Origin: SIG454 sp045578465
GTDB lineage: Bacteria; Bacillota; Clostridia; Monoglobales; Monoglobaceae
NCBI GenBank assembly: GCA_045578465.1
Contig: JAZNKJ010000018.1
Span: 1 to 11,154, forward strand
DNA: 11,154 nucleotides
Direction: 5' to 3'
The notes beneath the pieces are model-generated. The model worked only from the letters and a program-made list of their open reading frames with translations, had not been told where the DNA came from and did not search any database. How positions within the stretch are numbered: the stretch's first letter is position 1; each line of letters starts with the position of its first letter. The position numbers and the translations under genes are program-made. Shown piece by piece: positions 1-5,111 of this stretch.

Positions 1-83
1 AAGTCTTTTTCGCTTACTTTACCTTTGCCGCGAAGCTTTTTAAAAGTGCTTTGCAGTTTATCGGCAAGACTTTCAAATGCCAT
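1..83 (-). CDS. ffh: Signal recognition particle GTPase Ffh, N-terminal fragment
   Basis: Only the first 27 codons are inside the window; the rest lies beyond position 1. The visible peptide starts MAFESLADKLQSTFKKLRGK and continues GKVSEKD, which closely matches the start of the Ffh N domain (B. subtilis Ffh begins MAFEGLADRLQQTISKIRGK). Ffh binds 4.5S/scRNA and the signal sequences of nascent chains and, with FtsY, delivers ribosomes to the membrane. The ATG at 83-81 is preceded by a GAAAGGG ribosome-binding site nine bases upstream, which overlaps the end of ylxM. The 15-base gap to ylxM shows the usual ylxM-ffh operon. The GTPase and M domains cannot be judged here. Confidence 0.93.
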   Translation of the reverse strand, partial: MAFESLADKLQSTFKKLRGKGKVSEKD

Positions 84-98
84 ATCATCAAACCCTTT

Positions 99-446
99 CT
101 AAAAATTGTCGTTTATATCAATAACTGTGTCAATTATTTCAGCAAGTTTGTTTTGAATATTTTCTGGAATGTCTGCATTTTCAGTTAAAGCACTGACCTC
201 TTTAAGCTTTTCCTTAATATTAAGAAACCTTTCGCAAAGACCAAGTTTTTCTTCCAGATCATAAAGGACCGTTTCCGCTCTTTTAATATTATCCCGAACA
301 CCCTGCCTTGTTACTCCGACTATTTCAGAGATTTCAGCGAGGGATAAATCTTCATTATAATAAAGGTTAGCCGCTTCCTTTTGTTTGTCGGTCAGAACAT
401 TTCCGTAAAAGCTTAACAACAAGGAAATCTCAACATTTTTTTCCAT
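99..446 (-). CDS. ylxM: YlxM, helix-turn-helix partner of the signal recognition particle
   Basis: This 115-aa protein of the UPF0122/YlxM family lies directly before ffh, its conserved position in Firmicutes. Residues about 34-57 (DLSLAEISEIVGVTRQGVRD and on) form a sigma-region-4-like helix-turn-helix. Family members are linked to SRP assembly or activity, and the exact biochemical role is still unclear. The C-terminal part is a charged helical tail. An in-frame TTG at 458-456 would add four residues, but it overlaps the GGAG at 456-453. That site sits six bases before the ATG at 446-444, so the ATG is the better start. The gene has its own strong promoter about 60 bases upstream. Length and motif are normal for the family. 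Confidence 0.92.
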   Translation of the reverse strand: MEKNVEISLLLSFYGNVLTDKQKEAANLYYNEDLSLAEISEIVGVTRQGVRDNIKRAETVLYDLEEKLGLCERFLNIKEKLKEVSALTENADIPENIQNKLAEIIDTVIDINDNF

Positions 447-452
447 AACAAA

Positions 453-456
453 CTCC
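453..456 (-). promoter_or_regulatory. Ribosome-binding site of ylxM (decides the start)
   Basis: GGAG on the minus strand lies six bases before the ATG of ylxM. It immediately follows the T-run of the upstream terminator, so the terminator tail and the ribosome-binding site are adjacent. It overlaps the alternative TTG start four codons upstream, which is therefore unlikely to be used. Confidence 0.8.
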
Positions 457-505
457 AAAAAAATCGTATAGCTGTAAAGGGAATAAGCTTTACACCTATA
501 CGATT
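457..505 (-). terminator. Rho-independent terminator ending the upstream operon
   Basis: On the minus strand, arms at 505-488 (AATCGTATAGGTGTAAAG) and 479-462 (CTTTACAGCTATACGATT) pair over 18 positions with one G-G mismatch, around an 8-base loop. A run of seven T follows, starting inside the last arm. This is a textbook intrinsic terminator for RNA coming from the exported-protein gene and mazF. The first arm contains the -10 box of the ylxM promoter. Transcripts begun there lack about eight bases of that arm and can form only a weaker hairpin (about nine pairs), which may let them escape termination. The palindrome could also serve as a protein-binding operator. Confidence 0.75.
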
Positions 506-531
506 GTACTACAAAACCTCTATTTTGTCAA
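503..531 (-). promoter_or_regulatory. Sigma-A promoter of ylxM-ffh
   Basis: On the minus strand, a perfect -35 box TTGACA (531-526) and a TACAAT -10 box (508-503) are separated by exactly 17 bases. An A/T-run block at about 548-534, just upstream of the -35, looks like an UP element. The predicted start is near 497-496, giving a leader of about 50 bases before the ylxM ATG. The match to consensus suggests strong constitutive expression, as expected for SRP genes. The -10 box lies inside the upstream terminator stem. Confidence 0.85.
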
Positions 532-553
532 TAGATTTTTAAAATTTTTCCGA

Positions 554-1027
554 TTATTGCTTCTCGTAGCCGCCTTTAACCATAACCAAAACATCATTTT
601 GTGCCATAATTCCTCTTCCGTCAGCAACAGGAACAATAAGCAAGTGATTAGATGGCATCTGAGTTCCGTTGGCTAAATCAACGCCAGCTGTTGTATCTGC
701 AAGACCGCCTTTCTGAGTCGCAATAATAGTCGCGCTTCCCATTCTTAAAATAAGCTCAGTCCCGTTTTCGCAAATTATCTTTTCCCCTGCAGAAAGAGAA
801 ATAACCTCAAAGCGCTCTGCGGTTACACTAACTCCACCTGACACCTGCTTTTTAACCTCAGCTTTAACATAGTCTTCAAGCTCCGGCATAACCACAGAAG
901 TTATGTAGCTCTTAGTTATAAGCGGGTCATCCGCTGAGCCTGGGTTTGCAACAACGGGCACCGCCAATGTCAAAACGGCGCAAAGCCCTGCCACTATTCC
1001 TATTTTAATTTCTTTTGGTAATTTCAT
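554..1027 (-). CDS. Small exported or membrane-anchored protein of unknown function
   Basis: I recognise no named family for this 157-aa protein. It starts with a short basic segment (MKLPKEIK), then a hydrophobic stretch at about residues 9-27 ending in PVVANPG. That could be a signal-peptidase I site (V-V-A) or an uncleaved membrane anchor. A GSADDPLITKSYI segment follows, then a charged helix and a beta-rich C-terminal region of about 85 residues with many Gly and Thr (GTELILRMGSATIIATQKGG). I have the impression that GSxDDPLxTKSY sequences recur in Clostridia, but no function is known to me. The GTG three codons upstream overlaps the ribosome-binding site CCCTTTC (plus strand, 1036-1042), while the ATG at 1027 is eight bases from it, so the ATG was chosen. 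It lies 20 bases after mazF and is probably co-transcribed. The C-terminal domain is likely outside the membrane. Confidence 0.8.
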   Translation of the reverse strand: MKLPKEIKIGIVAGLCAVLTLAVPVVANPGSADDPLITKSYITSVVMPELEDYVKAEVKKQVSGGVSVTAERFEVISLSAGEKIICENGTELILRMGSATIIATQKGGLADTTAGVDLANGTQMPSNHLLIVPVADGRGIMAQNDVLVMVKGGYEKQ

Positions 1028-1035
1028 ATTTTTCA

Positions 1036-1042
1036 CCCTTTC
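1036..1042 (-). promoter_or_regulatory. Ribosome-binding site of the exported-protein gene (decides the start)
   Basis: GAAAGGG on the minus strand sits eight bases before the ATG at 1027-1025. It covers the first base of the alternative GTG start, which argues against that start. Confidence 0.7.
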
Positions 1043-1047
1043 GTATA

Positions 1048-1389
1048 TTAAAGACCGAAACTTATTTCCAGCGCTTCATTCACTCGGTTCATAAGTTCGC
1101 CGTCTAAATGTCCGATTTTCTCCTTTAAGCGTCTTTTATCAATAGTCCTTATCTGCTCTGCTAAAACCACCGAATCTTTTGAAAGGCCGTATTCATTGGC
1201 GTCAAGCTCAATATGAGTGGGCATTTTTGCCTTGTTTATCTGAGAGGTTATAGCTGTTGCAATAACAGTTGGACTATATTTATTTCCAATATCGTTTTGA
1301 ATAATTAAAACTGGTCTTACTCCGCCTTGCTCTGACCCTACAACAGGGCTTAAATCAGCATAGTAAATATCTCCTCTTTTTACAACCAC
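1048..1389 (-). CDS. mazF: MazF/EndoA mRNA interferase (type II toxin)
   Basis: This 113-aa PemK/MazF-fold endoribonuclease is very close to B. subtilis EndoA (NdoA), which cuts single-stranded RNA at U^ACAU. The N-terminal block VKRGDIYYADLSPVVGSEQG and the VRPVLIIQNDIGN block are nearly identical to that enzyme. Catalytic Arg25 and Thr48 are both present (numbering from the GTG at 1389-1387), so the toxin looks active. That GTG makes the N-terminus MVVKRGD, equal in length to EndoA MIVKRGD, and it lies ten bases after a GGAG. A TTG six codons upstream is also open but overlaps that site. The gene follows a LolA-like lipoprotein gene, as in the acpS-ydcC-alr-ndoAI-ndoA neighbourhood, but no antitoxin or racemase gene lies between them. 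Whether an antitoxin is encoded elsewhere cannot be seen here. Confidence 0.93.
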   Translation of the reverse strand: MVVKRGDIYYADLSPVVGSEQGGVRPVLIIQNDIGNKYSPTVIATAITSQINKAKMPTHIELDANEYGLSKDSVVLAEQIRTIDKRRLKEKIGHLDGELMNRVNEALEISFGL

Positions 1390-1554
1390 ATTATTCACAC
1401 TCCGCAAGTTTTTTAGGCAGAATTGTCATTCTCCTAATCTACTATACGCAGTTCCTTAAAATAGGGAACAAATTTATGTATAGGAGCGGGACAAGTCCTA
1501 CCTTTAACCCTATTATTGACACTTGCGAAATCAATAATACCTATTATAAAAATT
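1390..1554 (-). other. Hairpin-rich non-coding leader before mazF
   Basis: These 165 bases separate the lipoprotein gene from mazF in an otherwise tightly packed operon. On the minus strand there is a perfect 9-base inverted repeat TATTATTGA / TCAATAATA (1539-1531 and 1519-1511). A nested pair follows: outer CTATAC / GTATAG (1483-1478, 1447-1442) and inner GTTCC / GGAAC (1469-1465, 1455-1451). A hairpin at 1437-1413 covers an AGGAG. CTCCTA (1486-1481) could pair with that TAGGAG (1436-1431) instead, which gives an alternative fold. No run of T follows any stem, so it is not an ordinary terminator. GGAG at 1403-1400 is the likely mazF ribosome-binding site. Any regulatory role is inference. 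Confidence 0.45.
1391..1429 (-). other. Possible 12-codon upstream ORF overlapping the mazF start region
   Basis: ATG at 1429-1427 opens the peptide MTILPKKLAECE and stops at TAA (1393-1391), one base before the mazF GTG. An AGGAG lies directly before it, but only one base away, which is too close for efficient initiation. It could be a leader peptide coupling ribosomes to mazF, or chance. The LAECE ending resembles the AECE stretch near the C-terminus of B. subtilis NdoAI as I remember it, so a decayed antitoxin tail is conceivable but weakly supported. Confidence 0.2.
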
Positions 1555-2148
1555 TTACAGTTTAAAATCCTTTTCCTTTAATCCTGTATTAAGATTAAAC
1601 TCCAAAAACTCAACCATAATCACTTTTTTACCTTTATCATTATAGGTTATGAGCCTATCAGGTTCTTGCTTTTTATTGAGATAAAGCTCCATATATGTTC
1701 TATGGGGATTGTCGCTGTTTTCTTTAAGAGTAAGAATTGTACGGCTTCCCTCTGTGCGACTTTTTGCCTCCTCGGTTTTGCAATACCTCTCAAAAAAATC
1801 ATTTATAAAAATATAATTCTTTTCATAAGGAACATATCCTTTAAACTCATTGACCGTCCCTTCGGCATCTTTATAATAAAGCACTTCGTCTTTAAGAACA
1901 CAACTTATGCCTTTCATTATGTCAGAGGTATAGTCAATTCTGTACATTCCCGAAGATAAAAAGCTCTGGTTTGCCGTATAAACATTATCCCCGTTTTCTG
2001 AGCTTATGGTAACCTTAACCTTGGCCGTATAATCAGTCATTTTATAATAGCTTTCGTATATCTTACTGTAATCGCCGTGACCGTTTCCGCCACAGGATAC
2101 CAGTGTTGTCATAAGTATAATCACAAGTGCAATTATACTTTTCTTCAA
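1555..2148 (-). CDS. GerS/YdcC-like LolA-fold lipoprotein
   Basis: This 197-aa lipoprotein has a basic start (MKK), a hydrophobic stretch and the lipobox L16-V17-S18-C19, so it should be lipid-anchored at Cys19 outside the membrane. The mature part has the spaced beta-strand pattern of LolA-like proteins (about residues 27-195: YESYYKMTDYTAKVKVTISS, MYRIDYTS, ELYLNKKQEPDRL, VMVEFLEFNLNTGL). In B. subtilis the LolA-like ydcC follows acpS. In Clostridioides difficile the germination lipoprotein GerS is encoded beside alr2. Position after acpS and overall form suggest the same family, with a possible role in cortex processing or germination. The start is TTG at 2148-2146, with AGGAG nine bases upstream inside the end of the previous gene, and the genes are four bases apart. 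The family is fairly safe; the germination role is inferred from context. Confidence 0.75.
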   Translation of the reverse strand: MKKSIIALVIILMTTLVSCGGNGHGDYSKIYESYYKMTDYTAKVKVTISSENGDNVYTANQSFLSSGMYRIDYTSDIMKGISCVLKDEVLYYKDAEGTVNEFKGYVPYEKNYIFINDFFERYCKTEEAKSRTEGSRTILTLKENSDNPHRTYMELYLNKKQEPDRLITYNDKGKKVIMVEFLEFNLNTGLKEKDFKL

Positions 2149-2152
2149 AAAA

Positions 2153-3361
2153 TCACTCTCCTGATAATTCTTTTATTGCATAAGGCAAATTTTCGGCAAT
2201 ATCAGAAGCAATAAGCCCCATTTTGCCTTTATCAGCAGTTCCTATATCTCCTGCGAGTCCGTGAATATAAGCACCTAAAACACCGGCCTCATATCCATTC
2301 ATTCCCTGAGCAACCAAGCTCCCTAATACACCGGAGAGAACATCTCCGCTTCCGCCGGTTGCCATTCCCGAATTACCTGTGGGATTTATAAAGATTTCAT
2401 TTCCGTCTGTAACAACCGTGTCTTTCCCTTTTAATAACAGGACAACATTATTCCTTTGCGCAAACTCTTTTGCGATTTTCTCTCTGTTATTTTTAACTTT
2501 CTCGGAAGATATTCCTAAAAGCTTTGCCATTTCGCCCTCGTGAGGTGTCAAAATGGTTATGGCTTTTCTCGATTTTAGTATATCTATATTCAAAGAAAGG
2601 GCGTTTAGACCATCCGCATCAATTATCATAGGCGCAGAAACATTCTCAATAAGCCATAAAATAAGCTTTTGCGTTTCTGCTCTTCTTCCCATTCCGGGAC
2701 CAATTACAAAGGCATCTGATTTTTCTGCCATTTCCTTGATTTTGTATTTATCAAAAATTCCAACTTGACCGGAAACGGAAACAAATCCGACCGTCATAGC
2801 TTCTGTCAGTTTTGTCGCCAAAACACTTTGCTCCGTGTCAGCCGTGCCAACTGTTACAAGCCCTGCACCGCTTCTTAAAGCCCCCATTGCAGAAAAGGTC
2901 GCGGCGCCAATCATCCCTTTGGAGCCTGCAAGAATAAAAACCCTTCCGCATTGACTCTTGTTGGCATCGTCATCTCTTTTGGGCAAAAGGTCTTTAATAT
3001 ATTCGCTATGCTTTCTTGCGCGCTTTTCTCCACCGCAAACAATAGCGATTGCAAAATCTTTTGTATGAGTTATGCTTACACTCGCTGAGGACTTTTCGTT
3101 TTTAATAAGGAGATACGGAGCGCCTTTTTCATTATGACAAAGCTCAATATCCTTAAAAGCTATTTCTCCGATACCTGTCCCAACATACTTGGAATACGCC
3201 TCTTTAACAGCGTAATTCCCTGCAAGACTATCCCATTTTATTCCCGATTTTGAAAAGTATAAAATTTCACTCGGCGTAAAAACCCGCTCTAAAAAAGCAG
3301 GATTTTTCTCCACCGCACTCCGAAGGCGCGATACCTCGGCAACATCAATTCCTATTTTCAT
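2153..3361 (-). CDS. Fused holo-ACP synthase (AcpS) and ADP-dependent NAD(P)H-hydrate dehydratase (NnrD)
   Basis: One 402-aa frame holds two complete enzymes. Residues 1 to about 112 are AcpS, which moves 4'-phosphopantetheine from CoA to acyl carrier protein. It shows MKIGIDVAEV with Asp6, FLERVFTPSE, AVKEAYSK with Glu54, and SVSITHTKDFAIA. Residues about 122-402 are the ribokinase-like NnrD/YxkO dehydratase that repairs S-NADHX and S-NADPHX. It shows GSKGMIGAA (146), GPGMG (221-225), DADGLNAL (248-255), LTPHEGEM (271-278), and NPTGNSGMATGGSGDVLSG with catalytic Asp340. The linker (about 110-130) is charged. The NnrE epimerase domain, often fused to NnrD, is absent. The ATG overlaps the previous stop by one base (TAATG), so translation is probably coupled. 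AcpS normally forms trimers, so the fusion may impose a new assembly. Confidence 0.92.
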   Translation of the reverse strand: MKIGIDVAEVSRLRSAVEKNPAFLERVFTPSEILYFSKSGIKWDSLAGNYAVKEAYSKYVGTGIGEIAFKDIELCHNEKGAPYLLIKNEKSSASVSITHTKDFAIAIVCGGEKRARKHSEYIKDLLPKRDDDANKSQCGRVFILAGSKGMIGAATFSAMGALRSGAGLVTVGTADTEQSVLATKLTEAMTVGFVSVSGQVGIFDKYKIKEMAEKSDAFVIGPGMGRRAETQKLILWLIENVSAPMIIDADGLNALSLNIDILKSRKAITILTPHEGEMAKLLGISSEKVKNNREKIAKEFAQRNNVVLLLKGKDTVVTDGNEIFINPTGNSGMATGGSGDVLSGVLGSLVAQGMNGYEAGVLGAYIHGLAGDIGTADKGKMGLIASDIAENLPYAIKELSGE

Positions 3362-3858
3362 TAAAATTTACCCGGATTAACCTTTTTAATATATTCAATC
3401 ATTTCTTCATTTGGTGTAAACAAAAGCATATAATTGACACTATTTTTACTATATGTAACAAATGCACCGCCGTTTTTCTTATCGGCACAGGCATCCACTT
3501 TCTTGTAGGAGGAGTTTTTTAAATATTTTTGCCCCTCAGAACTTTCTAAAAGGCCGAAATCCTCTATTCTTCTCAGGTTTACAGAATCAATTCTTTTCCT
3601 AGTCTTTCCACCTATAATTTTATCTACATCCATCTCGTAATTTACAATAAGATATTCATATTCCGTGTTTATTCTTCCAAGCATTTTATAAACAAAATAA
3701 ATTGCCCCAACAACAAGCAACAGCATAATGGTTGGAACTAAAAGCAAGAAAGTTGATAAATAGGCTATTGCAAGCCCTGCCAACAAAACACCTAAAACAA
3801 GCAAGTAATCAAGAGGCTTTTTCGCCCGTTTTACCATATATTCAATATAACTATCCAT
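3361..3858 (-). CDS. Two-helix membrane protein of unknown function (possibly DUF6106 family)
   Basis: This 165-aa protein opens with a short charged segment, then two hydrophobic stretches at about residues 18-36 and 38-58 that form a tight helical hairpin. A soluble domain of about 105 residues follows. It contains NTEYEYLIVNYEMDVDKIIG, then a basic patch (KTRKRIDSVNLRRIEDFGLL), and ends in beta-rich sequence (VTYSKNSVNYMLLFTPNEEM). The pattern after the membrane hairpin recalls bacterial PH-like or DUF6106-type proteins, but the assignment is from memory and tentative. The hairpin places both ends on the same side, probably the cytoplasm given the basic residues. An AGGAGG five bases before the ATG and a strong promoter upstream make it the first gene of the acpS operon. 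It ends one base into acpS. Confidence 0.82.
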   Translation of the reverse strand: MDSYIEYMVKRAKKPLDYLLVLGVLLAGLAIAYLSTFLLLVPTIMLLLVVGAIYFVYKMLGRINTEYEYLIVNYEMDVDKIIGGKTRKRIDSVNLRRIEDFGLLESSEGQKYLKNSSYKKVDACADKKNGGAFVTYSKNSVNYMLLFTPNEEMIEYIKKVNPGKF

Positions 3859-3863
3859 AGTTA

Positions 3864-3911
3864 CCTCCTAAATTTACTTAACATTTTACCATAAAATACG
3901 ACTTTTTTCAA
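3864..3911 (-). promoter_or_regulatory. Promoter and ribosome-binding site of the acpS-nnrD / lipoprotein / mazF operon
   Basis: On the minus strand, TTGAAA (3911-3906) and TAAAAT (3888-3883) are separated by 17 bases, a good sigma-A-type promoter. The predicted start is near 3876, giving a very short leader. A perfect AGGAGG (3869-3864) follows, five bases before the ATG of the membrane-protein gene. The promoter lies in the 59-base gap after dinB. I see no terminator in that gap, so read-through from dinB may add to expression. Confidence 0.8.
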
Positions 3912-3917
3912 TATATT

Positions 3918-5108
3918 TTAATTTTTGTTTCGGAAGTTCTTCTCAAAAAGCATCTCTTTGCCGGTTTTTATAGAACCCCGTCCCATAGTTTTATTTATGT
4001 CAAAAATAACATCATCAATTTTATCATTGATTTCTGTATCATCTGAAACAAAATCTTCAAACGAAAGCTGTTTTTCCCCCTGTTCGCCCTCCATATTGCT
4101 TACAGTTACGCCAACCAGTCTGACAGGATGATTAAGTTCAACGAAACCTAACAGTTTTATTCCCGTATCATAAATTGTTCTGGCGGAATCCGTATAAGAT
4201 ATGGTTCTGGAACGGGTTATGCTCTTCATATTTGAATATTTGATTTTAATAGTAACCGTCTTTCCCTTTATTTCTTTATTTTTAAGGATATTGCTAACCT
4301 GCCTGCTTATAAAATGGATAATCTCTTCAATTTCCTCCCGCGTTGTCAAATCGCTTTGAAAAGTATATTCCCTGCCTACCGATTTTTGTTCTTCGTTAGG
4401 GGTTACCTCTCTATTGCAATAGCCTTGCGCATGAAGATAAATTTCTCTGCCTGATTTGCCCAAAAAATCAAGGCCTGATGGATTTAATTTATAGAGGTCA
4501 GATACAACCTCATATCCTCTACTTGCAAGCTGTTTAGCCGTTTTTTCGCCTACTCCATAAAGGGCACGAATTGGCCTGTCTTTAATGAGTTCAACAAAAG
4601 CCTCGCGAGTTGGTATAACAAAAAATCCGTCCGGCTTTTTCTCTTCACTTGCAGTTTTAGCTGAGGTCATGGAATATCCGATTCCCACCGAGCAGGTAAG
4701 ACCCGTTTCCTCAAAAACACGCTTTTTTAGGTCTTTCCCTATTTCTTCAGCGCTGCCGAAAAATTTTTCAGACGCCGTAACATCCATATATCCTTCGTCA
4801 AGAGAAACATATTCAATCATATCGGTATAGCTTTCCATAATCTTATGGATTTTCTCCGATTCTTTAACATATTTCGACATATGAGTATTAAGGAAAATCC
4901 CTTTGGGACAAAGTCTGTATGCCTCGCTTACACTCATTGCAGAATGAACGCCATATTTCCTTGCTTCATAATTACAGGTGGAAACAACACCTCTTGTTCC
5001 GGGCAGGGCGCCTATTATAACAGGTTTTCCCAAAAGCTCAGGATTGTCCCGAATTTCAACTGATGCATAGAACGCATCCATATCTATATGAATAATTTTT
5101 CTGTTCAT
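3918..5108 (-). CDS. dinB: DNA polymerase IV, Y-family translesion polymerase
   Basis: This 396-aa protein is full length for DinB. The palm motif HIDMDAFYASVE carries metal-binding Asp9 and the likely steric-gate Tyr14. The second acidic motif, VSLDEGYMDVT, carries Asp104 and Glu105. Helix-hairpin-helix thumb sequences follow (RALYGVGEKTAKQLASRGYE, 181-200), then the little finger (QKSVGREYTFQSDL, 241-254). QLSFEDF at 347-353 is a probable beta-clamp binding motif. It copies past lesions with low fidelity. The gene starts three bases after the solute-binding protein stop, with its AAGGA ribosome-binding site inside the end of that gene, so it is the last member of a relA-headed run. I see no LexA-type box directly upstream, and expression probably depends on the operon. 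Every key residue is present. Confidence 0.96.
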   Translation of the reverse strand: MNRKIIHIDMDAFYASVEIRDNPELLGKPVIIGALPGTRGVVSTCNYEARKYGVHSAMSVSEAYRLCPKGIFLNTHMSKYVKESEKIHKIMESYTDMIEYVSLDEGYMDVTASEKFFGSAEEIGKDLKKRVFEETGLTCSVGIGYSMTSAKTASEEKKPDGFFVIPTREAFVELIKDRPIRALYGVGEKTAKQLASRGYEVVSDLYKLNPSGLDFLGKSGREIYLHAQGYCNREVTPNEEQKSVGREYTFQSDLTTREEIEEIIHFISRQVSNILKNKEIKGKTVTIKIKYSNMKSITRSRTISYTDSARTIYDTGIKLLGFVELNHPVRLVGVTVSNMEGEQGEKQLSFEDFVSDDTEINDKIDDVIFDINKTMGRGSIKTGKEMLFEKNFRNKN

Positions 5109-5111
5109 TTT

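Noticed and set aside
1433..1532. Open frame in the mazF leader reading ...GRTCPAPIHKFVPYFKELRIVD, considered as a small protein or antitoxin
   Set aside because: It has no ATG, GTG or TTG at a suitable place with a ribosome-binding site, and its upstream part runs into the lipoprotein gene; it does not resemble a ribbon-helix-helix antitoxin.
1413..1539. T-box or other known riboswitch before mazF
   Set aside because: No T-box AGGGTGGNACCGCG-type core and no terminator T-run are present, and no riboswitch consensus that I know was recognised.
1666..1959. Plus-strand ORF of 97 codons
   Set aside because: It lies wholly antisense to the lipoprotein gene, has no ribosome-binding site I can see, and its hydrophobic, Ile/Phe-rich sequence looks like the complement of a real coding frame.
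3871..3930. Terminator after dinB
   Set aside because: The gap is rich in A and T runs but has no inverted repeat able to form a stable stem.
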